Origin: Parapedobacter sp037190485 | Lineage (GTDB): Bacteria; Bacteroidota; Bacteroidia; Sphingobacteriales; Sphingobacteriaceae | Assembly: GCA_037190485.1 (NCBI GenBank) | Contig: JBBCJB010000032.1 | Span: 7,556 to 71,555, forward strand | Reading direction: 5' to 3' | Length of the DNA: 64,000 nt | Part shown: piece after piece, positions 44,537 through 53,616 of the stretch | Numbering within the stretch: the stretch's first letter is position 1 | Layout: each line of letters begins with the position of its first letter | The notes under the pieces: generated by a model | What the model saw: the letters and a program-made list of their open reading frames with translations, nothing else | Told to the model about the DNA's origin: nothing | The model's database searches: none | Program-made: the position numbers and the translations under genes

Positions 44537-44995
44537 CTAAAGTTGAGCAACGTGGCGCTTTTCCGACACGAATACGCGCAATGCGGCCCGATCCATCCCA
44601 AATGTCAGGTCATCTTCCGTCAGCTGGTCGAGCGGCACCCAACGAAAAACTTGATCCTGCAATTTACCCAATTCAAAATCAAAGCGCTTTCCGCTGAATT
44701 TGCCCTGGACAGGCTGGCTGGCATGTACCCGGTAGTAAACGCCGATGACCTGGCTGTCATTGAAAACCGACTTGATAAAACCATCGGTGGTGAACACGTG
44801 CTCGGCCACCTCGACGGCGATGCCGCATTCTTCCATGAACTCGCGACGCAAACCGTCGCGTAGGCCCTCGCCATACTCCAATCCTCCCCCGGGGAATTTA
44901 CTGAACTCCAAACCGCATTCCCGTTCGTCGCTCACCAGCACTTCGCCGCCTTCATTGACAAGGAAACCGTATACGCGCACATTGAACCGCTTCAT
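44537..44995 (-). CDS. Nudix hydrolase
   Basis: 152 residues from the ATG at 44993-44995; upstream frame to 45070 lacks homology. The Nudix box G-x5-E-x7-REUxEExGU is complete in GGLEYGEGLRDGLRREFMEE followed by CGI. It hydrolyses a nucleoside diphosphate linked to another moiety; the substrate cannot be told. Stands alone, divergent from the desaturase gene. Confidence 0.92.
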   Translation of the reverse strand: MKRFNVRVYGFLVNEGGEVLVSDERECGLEFSKFPGGGLEYGEGLRDGLRREFMEECGIAVEVAEHVFTTDGFIKSVFNDSQVIGVYYRVHASQPVQGKFSGKRFDFELGKLQDQVFRWVPLDQLTEDDLTFGMDRAALRVFVSEKRHVAQL

Positions 44996-45148
44996 CTGAC
45001 TAATTTTTATTCCCAGCCCAAACAATCTGTTTTGCCTGAACGTTTTAACATCGGGCGTAACGAAACCCAAAAATACAGCTAAAATATGATTCTTGTCATA
45101 TTTTTAATATTATCGGACGGTTAAAAATGGATTTTCGGAGCATTTGAC

Positions 45149-45156
45149 TACCTTTG
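45149..45156 (+). promoter_or_regulatory. -7 promoter box of the acyl-ACP desaturase gene
   Basis: TACCTTTG ends 8 nt before the ATG at 45165, implying a very short leader. Confidence 0.4.
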
Positions 45157-45164
45157 CAGCATAT

Positions 45165-46160
45165 ATGCAAGCAATAGACCAACATATACCTGAAGGATCG
45201 CGGAAGGAAGTCATGGCGTATTTGGAGCCGTTCATGCTTAATGAAATGAGCGAGTACCTGAAGCCGGTGGAAGAGATGTGGCAGCCCGCTGATTTTCTTC
45301 CTGACGCCTCGAGGGATACATTTTTTCAAGAGGTCAAGGAATTGCAAGGCAGCGCCCAAGAACTGTCCTATGATTTGGTGGCTGTCCTGATCGGAGACAC
45401 GATCACCGAGGAAGCCTTGCCTACCTACGAATCGTGGTTGTCCATGGTCAAGGACGTAGACATGAATCAACAAGGGGGATGGATGAAATGGGTACGCGCT
45501 TGGACCGCAGAGGAGAATCGGCATGGCGACCTGTTAAACAAGTACCTCTACCTATCCGGGCGCGTGAACATGCGGGAAATGGAAATTTCCACGCAATACT
45601 TGTTGCAAGATGGCATTGAAATCGGAACGGGCAACGACCCTTACCGCAATTTCATCTATACTTCCTTCCAGGAATTGGCAACAAACGTATCGCACCGGCG
45701 CGTATCGGGCCTATCCAAAAAAAGCGGGGACAAACTGTTGGCGAAAATGTGCGGTGTGATTGCCGCCGACGAAGCGCGACACGCAAAAGCATACATGTCG
45801 TTCATATCGAAAGCCATGGAAGTGGATGCCAGTGAGGTGATGCTGGCGTTCGAGGACATGATGCGCAAGAAAATCGTGATGCCAGCCCATATGTTACGGG
45901 AATCCGGCGAACCCCAAGGTGAAGCGTTCGCGCATTTCTCCGATGCGGCCCAACGGCTCGGCGTCTATACCGCTGTCGATTACGTAGACATCTTGAAGGA
46001 ACTGTTACGCGAATGGAAGGTCGATTCCGTCAAGGAACTGAATGAAGCCGGAGAACGCGCGCGCGACTACCTGATGCGCCTGCCCGACAGGTTGCTGCGA
46101 TTGGCCGATCGCATGAAAATACCCGAAAAAAGCTACAGCTTCAAGTGGATACACGCTTAA
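45165..46160 (+). CDS. Acyl-ACP desaturase (soluble diiron, stearoyl-ACP 9-desaturase family)
   Basis: 331 residues from the ATG at 45165; a TTG 21 nt earlier would lie inside the promoter box. All-helical ferritin-like diiron enzyme that puts a cis double bond into acyl-ACP. Iron ligands are visible in TAEENRHGDLL (Glu116/117, His120) and IAADEARHAKAY, with further Glu residues in ELQGSAQELS and ATNVSHRR. It adjusts membrane fluidity and needs ferredoxin as electron donor, not in the window. The stop overlaps the stop of the convergent DUF1543 gene by four bases. Confidence 0.93.
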   Translation: MQAIDQHIPEGSRKEVMAYLEPFMLNEMSEYLKPVEEMWQPADFLPDASRDTFFQEVKELQGSAQELSYDLVAVLIGDTITEEALPTYESWLSMVKDVDMNQQGGWMKWVRAWTAEENRHGDLLNKYLYLSGRVNMREMEISTQYLLQDGIEIGTGNDPYRNFIYTSFQELATNVSHRRVSGLSKKSGDKLLAKMCGVIAADEARHAKAYMSFISKAMEVDASEVMLAFEDMMRKKIVMPAHMLRESGEPQGEAFAHFSDAAQRLGVYTAVDYVDILKELLREWKVDSVKELNEAGERARDYLMRLPDRLLRLADRMKIPEKSYSFKWIHA

Positions 46161-46714
46161 CGGCCGATCAATTTGTCGAGCTTGAGATAGCCTGAATGCA
46201 ATCCGTCTTCATCCGTGCCGGTGCACGGGTCGATTACTAGCGCATACCGGGCCTTGACATCGCTTGCCAAAAGATCCTCGATTTCATAGGCATCGTCCAC
46301 ATCGACCCCGTATTTATCATCGATGTGCGACGAGACGCTGTGCTTCCAAAATGTCTCCGCCTTCGCCTGCCGAATCGCGTCGGCGACGTCCGGTGCCACG
46401 GATAAGCAGCGGTAGTGATATTCTTCGAAATCATGCGGTTTGTAACCGCCCAGATTGATGAAGAACAACCGGCTCGAACCGTGCACGCTCAAATTGGCCG
46501 AGCGCGGCAGCACGCGTATCGAGAAACCATCCACCCTGGTCACCTCCCGCCAGGCATCGATATGGATCTTACCAGCCGCTTCCGGCCAGAAATCGGCGAT
46601 TGCGGGCACCAACGCAGACAACGAGGCACCGATGCCGAAGAACACATCATGTTGCTCCGTATGCCTGCCATGCGGCTTGCAGCCCAATAATAGCATGTAC
46701 AGCTTAACATCCAT
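46157..46714 (-). CDS. DUF1543 domain protein
   Basis: 185 residues from the ATG at 46712-46714. Two similar halves can be discerned: MLLLGCKPHGRHTEQHDVFF and LFFINLGGYKPHDFEEYHYR, the latter matching the family motif for a small ferredoxin-like fold repeated twice. Soluble and without signal peptide. Molecular function of DUF1543 is unknown. A TTG upstream extends the frame by two codons but is less likely. Divergent from the small lipoprotein gene, convergent with the desaturase. Confidence 0.85.
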   Translation of the reverse strand: MDVKLYMLLLGCKPHGRHTEQHDVFFGIGASLSALVPAIADFWPEAAGKIHIDAWREVTRVDGFSIRVLPRSANLSVHGSSRLFFINLGGYKPHDFEEYHYRCLSVAPDVADAIRQAKAETFWKHSVSSHIDDKYGVDVDDAYEIEDLLASDVKARYALVIDPCTGTDEDGLHSGYLKLDKLIGR

Positions 46715-46727
46715 GGCCAAAATATGA

Positions 46728-46735
46728 TATATTTG
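46728..46735 (+). promoter_or_regulatory. -7 promoter box of the small NTF2-like lipoprotein gene
   Basis: TATATTTG, 23 nt before the ATG at 46759; no clear -33. Confidence 0.35.
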
Positions 46736-46758
46736 TAAAGGTAACTAAAATTCAGGTC

Positions 46759-47190
46759 ATGAAGACGCTTCCGCCTTGGCTCATCTTACTAATGCTATTC
46801 GTCGCTTGCGCCCAGCAGGATCCGGTCGCGCCAGAAACAGCGATAGTAGCCGCCATGCATAAACAGGAAAGTGCCTGGAACGTAGGCGATATCCACACGT
46901 TCATGGAAACCTATTGGAAACACGACAGCTTGTTATTCGTCGGAAGCGCGGGGCCGGTATATGGTTGGCGGCAAACACTGGAACGGTACCGAACCGCTTA
47001 TCCCGACACGGCCGCCATGGGCAAACTCCATTTCGACATCCTGCAAATCAAACAGCTGTCAACCAAAAACTATTTCGTAGTGGGCAGATGGAGCCTAAAA
47101 CGTTCCATTGGAGATGCCTCAGGATACTTTACGTTGATATTCGCTGACATTAACGGCGAATGGCTCATCGTGGCCGATCACTCGAGTTGA
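46759..47190 (+). CDS. NTF2/SnoaL-like (DUF4440-type) lipoprotein
   Basis: 143 residues. Lipoprotein signal with lipobox LFVAC (Cys17). The remainder is a single NTF2-like cone domain: AIVAAMHKQESAWNVGDIHT, FMETYWKHDSLLFVGSAGPV, YGWRQTLERYRTAYPD and a C-terminal GEWLIVADHSS. Members bind small hydrophobic ligands or act as isomerase-like folds; no active site is evident. Its 3' end overlaps the 3' end of the ctlX-like gene by 26 bp on the other strand. Confidence 0.85.
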   Translation: MKTLPPWLILLMLFVACAQQDPVAPETAIVAAMHKQESAWNVGDIHTFMETYWKHDSLLFVGSAGPVYGWRQTLERYRTAYPDTAAMGKLHFDILQIKQLSTKNYFVVGRWSLKRSIGDASGYFTLIFADINGEWLIVADHSS

Positions 47191-48085
47191 CAGGCAGGAA
47201 GACTTCAGCCATCATGCAGCGCGCGCTTCCACCGCCGAGTTGTTCGATGGTCTCCAGCGGCGCGTGGATGATCGGATCGAAAGATTCCAGGAGTGCCACC
47301 TGTTGTTTGTCCAATGACCGATAGGCCTGCGAGGACATGACCAGGAATGTTTTCCCCGCCGTGTTTTCTACCTGCAACATGTTGCCGGCGAATGAATCCA
47401 GCTGCTTTTGGGTAATGGTTACGACCGTTTTTCCCGACCGTTCCAAGGATTCCCTGACCGAAACGCGATCCGCCCCCGCAACGCTGTCCATGCAGATAAC
47501 GGCGTAACGATCGGCGACACATAGCATCACATTGGTATGGTAGATGACCTGCCCACGATTGTCATGGGCGTCAAAAACAATGGGCCGATAGCCCAGCTGC
47601 GCACAGAACGCCCGGAACAACGACTCATCGGTACGGGCCGAGCGACAGGCATAGGCGATTTCATGGTGCCGATCGAGCACGAAGCTCCCGGTTCCTTCCA
47701 AGAACCTCCCTTCAGGCTCGTGTACCGTGTAGTCGATCCAGCGACGAATGGCAAAGCGATGCGCTACCGCATCGACGACGTCGGGCTTGCGCTCCAATCG
47801 CCTATTCTCGGCGAACATCGGATATAAAACGGCCGTGCCATCCGCATGGAAGGAAATCCAATTGTTCGGGAAGATGCTGTCGGGCGTGTGGGGTTCGACC
47901 GTGTCCTGTACCACGAGCACGTCCACCCCGTGGTCGCGAAGCCGCGACACGAACCCGTCGAATTCCGCTTCGGCCTTTTGCTGTGCATCGGCTGCAAGGT
48001 GCATCCCCCGTACCTGAAACGCATTGTTCACCGCGGTCTGCGCGTTATAGCCGAACCTAGCCGGCCTGATCATCAGTATGGTCAT
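47165..48085 (-). CDS. ctlX: CtlX-type citrulline/guanidino-group hydrolase
   Basis: 306 residues of the amidinotransferase/arginine deiminase fold. Signatures: MIRPARFGYNAQTAVNNAF, FPNNWISFHADGTAVLYPMF, LEGTGSFVLDRHHEIAYACR, YHTNVMLCVADRYAVICMDS and the catalytic Cys in GGGSARCMMAEVF. Family members hydrolyse citrulline (CtlX) or dimethylarginine. It begins 1 nt after the stop of the arginine deiminase-like gene, so the two make an operon in which arginine could go to citrulline and then to ornithine. That pathway is inferred from the pairing. Confidence 0.88.
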   Translation of the reverse strand: MTILMIRPARFGYNAQTAVNNAFQVRGMHLAADAQQKAEAEFDGFVSRLRDHGVDVLVVQDTVEPHTPDSIFPNNWISFHADGTAVLYPMFAENRRLERKPDVVDAVAHRFAIRRWIDYTVHEPEGRFLEGTGSFVLDRHHEIAYACRSARTDESLFRAFCAQLGYRPIVFDAHDNRGQVIYHTNVMLCVADRYAVICMDSVAGADRVSVRESLERSGKTVVTITQKQLDSFAGNMLQVENTAGKTFLVMSSQAYRSLDKQQVALLESFDPIIHAPLETIEQLGGGSARCMMAEVFLPVNSSDRPR

Positions 48086-48086
48086 A

Positions 48087-49526
48087 TCAATCTCGCAACA
48101 ATGGCATGCTCATGCAATGGAACCCTCCCCTTGCGCGCGACAATTCAGCCGATGGCATGAGGATAAGGGTGTCAGTCACGTCATCCACCCGTTGCAAGCC
48201 CGACTCCAAATCGGCCAACAGGCTCCGTACGTCGACGACACTGAAACCAGCGTCCCGGAAAGCGTCGACGGTCCGATCGTTACGGTCGTAGCCCAACACC
48301 ACCCCTTCCTTGACGGCCAACAGGTTACAACTATCGGTCCACTGCTCGCGCGCATCATACGGAAATTCATCATTGCCAGACAGGATAATCCGGACACTTT
48401 CCGGACGGCAACCCAGATCGGCCGTGCTGATATCCACCAACAGGTCTTCCAACGAGTCGAACCGAAGTGGGCGATCCGACTTGCCCGCCTCGAACTGCAA
48501 TATCTCCAGGTCATCGACGCGATGGGGCTGGACACCCAACGCCCGATGGATTTGATCCACTTGCGATCCCTTGATACGCTTCGTCGAAAAATCACCCAGC
48601 ATCACCCAGACGTTTTTCTTCACTTGCGTGAACACGGTATCGATGTGCATGTAGTCGCGCTTGTTCGGTATCCTGACCACCGTTGCCTTTCTGACAACGC
48701 CGCGATCGAACAATTCCCTGACCGCCTGTGCCGCCGCCGCGCGATTCGTGCGCTCGCTCACCCCGATCACCACGTGATCGTCACTCACGACCATCACGTC
48801 ACCTCCTTCCAATGTCACCTTTTCGGCCCCGGCGTCGTTGGGCAGCAAAAAATGATGCTGCGTATCGGTCAGTTCGATGATCTTATCCCGATAGCCGGCA
48901 AACATCGGATGGTGGAAAAAGAGGTACTTGGCAAGCAGGGCCTCGCGCTTGCGCGCCTCTTTCATCGGTCTGTTCAGCAGGATATGGTCATTGATGACGA
49001 TGCCGATGTCTCGCGTGAAGATGAAATTCGGGATCGGCGGAAAAATCATCACCGTCTCGTTGTGCGTGCCGCTCAAGAAAACCCGAGCCAACGTTTCAGG
49101 TGCATATCCCATCAGGGTGCGTTGCATGGCATAACTGCACGCCTCGATAGCACATACGGACGCCACCAGTTGTCCCTTGATGGCCTCATCGGCGAGCAGT
49201 TCGGTGAGCAAGACCTGCAGTTCGACAACCCGCCGGGAACCATGGAAGTCGGGATGGTCGGGTTTGAAAAAATTTCGTTCGCTTTGAGGCGAATCCACAA
49301 CCGCCAACCGCCCCGCGATCCGGTCGGTGTCTAGAAAATACAGCAAGAGCTTGACATAGTAGTCGTATTCATCCTTGCGTATGGTATCCAGGTGTACGAT
49401 GTCCTCGAAAAGCCAATCCTGGGCTTTGGACGGCACCACCCGCCCCAATCCACTATCTGGGCTGTGGATAAGCACCTTCCGCAAGGTACCGACTTCAGAC
49501 GATACCTGGATCATGTCCCTTCCCAT
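48087..49526 (-). CDS. Arginine deiminase family protein
   Basis: 479 residues from ATG 49526 (ATG 49514 is possible). All residues of the arginine deiminase active site appear in order: PNFIFTRDIG (Asp), TLEGGDV (Glu region), YMHIDTVF (His and Asp) and GGFHCMSMPL (Cys). It likely converts arginine to citrulline plus ammonia. The length exceeds the roughly 410 residues of classical ArcA; extra sequence is spread through the middle (WMLG..QVDQIHRALG). No arcB or arcC nearby. It lies 4 nt after glmM, and ctlX follows. Confidence 0.88.
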   Translation of the reverse strand: MGRDMIQVSSEVGTLRKVLIHSPDSGLGRVVPSKAQDWLFEDIVHLDTIRKDEYDYYVKLLLYFLDTDRIAGRLAVVDSPQSERNFFKPDHPDFHGSRRVVELQVLLTELLADEAIKGQLVASVCAIEACSYAMQRTLMGYAPETLARVFLSGTHNETVMIFPPIPNFIFTRDIGIVINDHILLNRPMKEARKREALLAKYLFFHHPMFAGYRDKIIELTDTQHHFLLPNDAGAEKVTLEGGDVMVVSDDHVVIGVSERTNRAAAAQAVRELFDRGVVRKATVVRIPNKRDYMHIDTVFTQVKKNVWVMLGDFSTKRIKGSQVDQIHRALGVQPHRVDDLEILQFEAGKSDRPLRFDSLEDLLVDISTADLGCRPESVRIILSGNDEFPYDAREQWTDSCNLLAVKEGVVLGYDRNDRTVDAFRDAGFSVVDVRSLLADLESGLQRVDDVTDTLILMPSAELSRARGGFHCMSMPLLRD

Positions 49527-49536
49527 CGGCAAAAAA

Positions 49537-50922
49537 TTATCCGTTGACGATCAGTTTGATTTCCTCCATGATTCGCCTGGCAACTTCGTCGGCCGCGGTC
49601 GATGTCCTGGCCTCGGCGTAGATGCGAATGATGGGTTCGGTGTTAGACTTGCGCAGGTGTACCCACTCCTCCTCGAAATCAATCTTCAAACCGTCTACCG
49701 TGCTATGCGGCACATCTTTATAGCGTTCCTGCATCGTGGCGAGTAGCCCGTCGATATCGAGGCCGGGCGTAAGCGTAATCTTGTTCTTAGACATGAAATA
49801 TGCGGGATAACCGGCACGGAGTTCGGATATGCGCTTACCGCTTTTGGCCAAATGCGTAAGGAATAGCGCGATTCCAGCCAATGCGTCGCGACCATAGTGT
49901 ATTTCGGGGTAAATGACCCCGCCATTGCCTTCTCCGCCGATAACCGCTCCCACGGCTTTCATCGTGGTGACGACATTCACCTCCCCTACGGCCGCGGCAT
50001 GGTAACGCGTCCCGCGCGCCGTGGTTACATCCCGCAATGCGCGTGTGGATGAAAGGTTCGATACGGTGTCTCCCGGCGTATGCTGCAGCACGTAGTCGCT
50101 CACGGCAACCAAGGTATACTCTTCGCCAAACATAGCTCCATTCTCCATCACGAAGCAAAGGCGATCCACATCAGGGTCGACGGCGATGCCCAGATCTGCA
50201 CCTTTTTCAACGACCAGCGCAGACAAATCCGTCAAATTCTCGGCCAGCGGTTCGGGATTGTGCGCGAAATGCCCGTTGGGCTCGCAGTGTATTTTATATA
50301 CGCTAGCCACGCCCAGCGCCTCCAGAAGCGCAGGCACGAAAATGCCTCCGGTCGAATTGACCGCATCCACGGCTATCTTGAATCGCGCCGCACGTACCGC
50401 CTCCGCGTCTACCAACGCGAGTCCCAGCACCTGGTCGATATGCTTTTGCAGGTAGGTTTCGTCGTAGCTCACCGTCCCCAAGCCGTCCACCTCGGCAAAA
50501 TCGAAATCGAGGGTCTCGGCAATGGCCAACACCTCCCGGCCTTCCTCGTCATTGATGAACTCACCCCGATCGTTCAGGAGCTTCAATGCATTCCACTGCG
50601 CCGGATTGTGGCTAGCGGTGAGGATAATGCCCCCGCCGGCTCGCTCACCGGGTACCGCGACTTCGACGGTGGGCGTCGTGGACAGGCCCACATCGACCAC
50701 GTCCATACCGATACTCTGCAGCGTGCCGACCACGAGGTTGCGCACCATCTCTCCGGATATGCGTGCATCGCGGCCTACCACCATGCGATTGATGCCTGTC
50801 TTGCCTTGAATGAATCGACCGAACGCGGCCGTGAATTTTACGATGTCGATGGGTGTAAGCGCATCGCCGGATTTTCCACCAATGGTGCCTCGGATGCCTG
50901 AAATGGATTTAATTAATGTCAT
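49537..50922 (-). CDS. glmM: Phosphoglucosamine mutase
   Basis: 461 residues. Interconverts glucosamine-6-phosphate and glucosamine-1-phosphate for UDP-GlcNAc, hence peptidoglycan and LPS. N-terminal IKSISGIRGTIGG, active phosphoserine loop TASHNP (Ser104), metal loop DPDVDR, sugar loop GGEGNGGVIYP, and phosphate-binding RKSNTEPIIRIYAEA. Length is normal. First gene of the glmM-arginine deiminase-ctlX group. The window has no glmS or glmU. Confidence 0.94.
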   Translation of the reverse strand: MTLIKSISGIRGTIGGKSGDALTPIDIVKFTAAFGRFIQGKTGINRMVVGRDARISGEMVRNLVVGTLQSIGMDVVDVGLSTTPTVEVAVPGERAGGGIILTASHNPAQWNALKLLNDRGEFINDEEGREVLAIAETLDFDFAEVDGLGTVSYDETYLQKHIDQVLGLALVDAEAVRAARFKIAVDAVNSTGGIFVPALLEALGVASVYKIHCEPNGHFAHNPEPLAENLTDLSALVVEKGADLGIAVDPDVDRLCFVMENGAMFGEEYTLVAVSDYVLQHTPGDTVSNLSSTRALRDVTTARGTRYHAAAVGEVNVVTTMKAVGAVIGGEGNGGVIYPEIHYGRDALAGIALFLTHLAKSGKRISELRAGYPAYFMSKNKITLTPGLDIDGLLATMQERYKDVPHSTVDGLKIDFEEEWVHLRKSNTEPIIRIYAEARTSTAADEVARRIMEEIKLIVNG

Positions 50923-51059
50923 TGGGTTTCCTTCTTGTTATTGGAGTTCCCAAAATTAGGAATATTGCGTTGATATTCTACGCCGCAGCGCTTTTTTCCG
51001 CAACCGGTTGCAGCAAGCGGATTTTATGCTTACTTTCGTTGCAACTTTGTTTAATTTAA

Positions 51060-51641
51060 ATGTTAGACCAGCTCATCTCATTTGATCAAGAAGCTTTCTT
51101 GTCCATCAATCAGGGCTTAAGCAATGCGTTCTTCGATTGGCTGATGCCCGTATTGCGGAATCCCTACACTTGGGCCCCATTGTACCTTTTCATCATCATC
51201 TTCTGTATCAAAAACTATGGGAAGAAAGGGGCATTGATCATTCTTTTCGTCCTGATTACGTTTGGGGTGGCCGATTCGCTATCGTCTTCGGTAATCAAGA
51301 AATCCGTGAAACGGGTTCGCCCATGCAATGACATCGAATTCAAGGAGGAGGTCAACGTGCGCGTGAGGTGCGGCAGCGGGTACAGTTTTACATCATCCCA
51401 TGCCACCAACCATTTCGCCATGGCCGTTGTGCTGATCGTGATTTTCTATAGGAGGTGGAAACACATCCTATGGCTTGGGCTTCTTTGGGCCGGCGTAATC
51501 AGCTTTGCACAAATTTACGTAGGTGTGCACTATCCTTTTGATATCGTTTGCGGTGCATTGCTAGGGACATTGGTCGGTGGTCTAGCCGGCCTGGTTTTCC
51601 GTTTCATAAGTCCAGAACTTACGCCAATAAAAAATACATGA
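51060..51641 (+). CDS. PAP2 family membrane phosphatase
   Basis: 193 residues with five to six hydrophobic segments. The three PAP2 motifs are visible: KKSVKRVRPC, YSFTSSHATNHF and YVGVHYPFDIVCG (catalytic His). It dephosphorylates lipid phosphates, possibly undecaprenyl pyrophosphate, on the periplasmic face. The stop overlaps the ATG of the ZIP gene (ATGA), so they are coupled. Confidence 0.92.
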   Translation: MLDQLISFDQEAFLSINQGLSNAFFDWLMPVLRNPYTWAPLYLFIIIFCIKNYGKKGALIILFVLITFGVADSLSSSVIKKSVKRVRPCNDIEFKEEVNVRVRCGSGYSFTSSHATNHFAMAVVLIVIFYRRWKHILWLGLLWAGVISFAQIYVGVHYPFDIVCGALLGTLVGGLAGLVFRFISPELTPIKNT

Positions 51642-52387
51642 CAAACGCCCCGTTGATGATTGCCATCTTGTTCGCCTCAGCATTTGCAAGTGGTGTCTCA
51701 GTCTTTTTTTTCAAGCGCGATAACACCAACGCCCTGAAACTCATACTTTCTTTCAGTGGGGCTTACTTATTCTCGATCACGGTATTGCATCTCATCCCTG
51801 AAGTCTACCATACGCACGATTCATCGGCGGAGACACTGGGATTATTCGTGCTGATCGGTTTTTTCTTCCAACTGGTCTTGGAACAGTTCTCTCACGGAAT
51901 CGAGCATGGGCACATCCACCACGGCAAACCGGGCGGCGCCTTTCCGATCGGCATTATGATTAGCCTATGCCTCCATGCGTTGTTGGAAGGCATGCCGCTG
52001 GCGTCCAGCCATGGAGACAAACTGACCTTCGGAATCGCCGTCCATCATGTGCCGGCGGCATTTGCATTGGGAAGCTTATTGTTGAATACAAGACTATCCA
52101 GAACTGGAATCACGGTCTATTTGGCGGTTTTCGCGATAATGACGCCGCTTGGTTTTCTCATCAGCCAAGGCATCAGCACCGGCGGTATCGGGCATGTGGA
52201 GCAATATTTTGACCGGATAATGGCGGTGGTAATCGGTATCTTCTTACACATTTCCACGACAATCCTGTTCGAGTCGGGTTCGGCTGACCACCATCAGTTC
52301 AACAAACGTAAAATGATAGCGGTGGTACTGGGCATCGCGGTTTCGCTGTTGAATTTCCTGTTCGCACCGCATACGCATGTGCACTGA
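51638..52387 (+). CDS. ZIP family metal transporter
   Basis: 249 residues from the ATG at 51638, which overlaps the PAP2 stop. About eight membrane segments; metal-path motifs are HLIPEVYHTHD, EQFSHGIEHGHIHH (His-rich loop), LHALLEGMPLAS in segment four and IAVHHVPAAFALG in segment five. It takes up zinc or related divalent metals. The C-terminus is also His-rich (HTHVH). A CDF exporter is encoded at 16-1008, unlinked. Confidence 0.9.
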   Translation: MTNAPLMIAILFASAFASGVSVFFFKRDNTNALKLILSFSGAYLFSITVLHLIPEVYHTHDSSAETLGLFVLIGFFFQLVLEQFSHGIEHGHIHHGKPGGAFPIGIMISLCLHALLEGMPLASSHGDKLTFGIAVHHVPAAFALGSLLLNTRLSRTGITVYLAVFAIMTPLGFLISQGISTGGIGHVEQYFDRIMAVVIGIFLHISTTILFESGSADHHQFNKRKMIAVVLGIAVSLLNFLFAPHTHVH

Positions 52388-52396
52388 CCCTGCTGC

Positions 52397-52846
52397 CTAG
52401 CCGCGCAACTTGTCAAGCAGGCCGTTCAGCACCTCGCATTCCGATTCGGTGATGTTCTTCTCCAGGATGTCCATCATCATCATGCTTTCCTCCAAGGCAG
52501 CCAATGTATCCAACCCCTTCTCGGTGATTTTTACGTCGACAGCCCGACGGTCTTGGGCGCACTTGCCCCTCGACACCAATTCTTTGGACACCAGCCGGTC
52601 TATGATGCGTGAGACGTCTGGCATTTTGTCCAGCATGCGTTCCTTGAGCATATTGTTGGTTACAGGCTCCGGGTATCGACCGCGCAAAATCCGCAGGACA
52701 TTGAATTGCTGCAACGTAATCTGCTGTGCATTGGCCCTCTTTTCGAGTATCCCGGTAATCCAGTTGCTCGTAAACACCACATTTATCGTCGCTTTGTGCC
52801 GTTCATTGCGGAATTTGCGTGTTTGGATTTCATCTTCTATCTTCAT
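52397..52846 (-). CDS. MarR family transcriptional regulator
   Basis: 149 residues from the ATG at 52844-52846. Winged helix: QQITLQQFNVLRILRGRYPE, MLKERMLDKMPDVSRIIDRLV (DNA-reading helix, first part) and the wing VSRGKCAQDRRAVDVKITEKG. C-terminal dimer helices. Probably follows mqnA in one transcript (20-nt gap). The target is unknown; menaquinone or redox genes next door are possible. Confidence 0.9.
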   Translation of the reverse strand: MKIEDEIQTRKFRNERHKATINVVFTSNWITGILEKRANAQQITLQQFNVLRILRGRYPEPVTNNMLKERMLDKMPDVSRIIDRLVSKELVSRGKCAQDRRAVDVKITEKGLDTLAALEESMMMMDILEKNITESECEVLNGLLDKLRG

Positions 52847-52866
52847 TGTCGGATAACGTGTGTGAT

Positions 52867-53616
52867 TCAATGTTCGACTGGCACGGCCTCCACGGTTCTC
52901 AGCAGGTTCAGGTAAGTTGCAACCGCCTGCTGCTTTTGTTCATCGTAGCGATAATCGATTTGTTCCATCAGGTATTGGTAGTAATCGAAATCGGGCCTCC
53001 GGGGAAGTTGACTGATTAGCTGCTCGCGATTGGCCAACCCATAAGCCAACGCGTCATTAAACGCCACAAGGAAATCGCTGCTTAGCGCCTTATTGGCTAC
53101 CCATACGGCAAATGCGAATGGCAAGCCGGTGAGGTACTGCCAATGCTGGGCCAAATCATAAACATACGGATGCGCATGTCGTTTTCCGAAGGTTCGGTCG
53201 CCGATCTCCACATAGGCATCGGCCGCACCATCCGATACGATGGTCACCTCTTTCTTCCAATGGTGCAATAGCAGGATTTGTGCCAACCCATTCGATGTCT
53301 TTGATTGCGCATCCAATCGCAGCGTTTCGACCGTATCGATAGGCTTCTCGCTGAATATGAATACCGAATTGACCGGCCCATTGGCCCCTATGCAGTAGTC
53401 AGAAATAATTTCTCCATGCTGGATATCCAGCAATGCGGCAACCGGAACGATACCCAAGTCGGCCTCTCCACGAATCAATTCATCCGCGCAGGCACTCGGC
53501 ACGTTCAAGCTCAATTCAATGCGATCGATGATGGCGGAATGCCGCAGACCATGTATGAAAGGCAATGTATTCGTATAAGAAACCGCAGAGACCCTTATTT
53601 TTTCCATACCGATCAT
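52867..53616 (-). CDS. mqnA: Chorismate dehydratase MqnA (menaquinone, futalosine pathway)
   Basis: 249 residues, converts chorismate to 3-enolpyruvyl benzoate, the first step of futalosine-type menaquinone synthesis. Periplasmic-binding-protein-like fold with the diagnostic N-terminus IRVSAVSYTNTLPFIHGL, then GEADLGIVPVAALLD, DAQSKTSNGLAQILL and LPFAFAVWVANK. The ATG at 53614-53616 overlaps the phosphatase stop (ATGA). In one group with the phosphatase and mqnE. Confidence 0.93.
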   Translation of the reverse strand: MIGMEKIRVSAVSYTNTLPFIHGLRHSAIIDRIELSLNVPSACADELIRGEADLGIVPVAALLDIQHGEIISDYCIGANGPVNSVFIFSEKPIDTVETLRLDAQSKTSNGLAQILLLHHWKKEVTIVSDGAADAYVEIGDRTFGKRHAHPYVYDLAQHWQYLTGLPFAFAVWVANKALSSDFLVAFNDALAYGLANREQLISQLPRRPDFDYYQYLMEQIDYRYDEQKQQAVATYLNLLRTVEAVPVEH

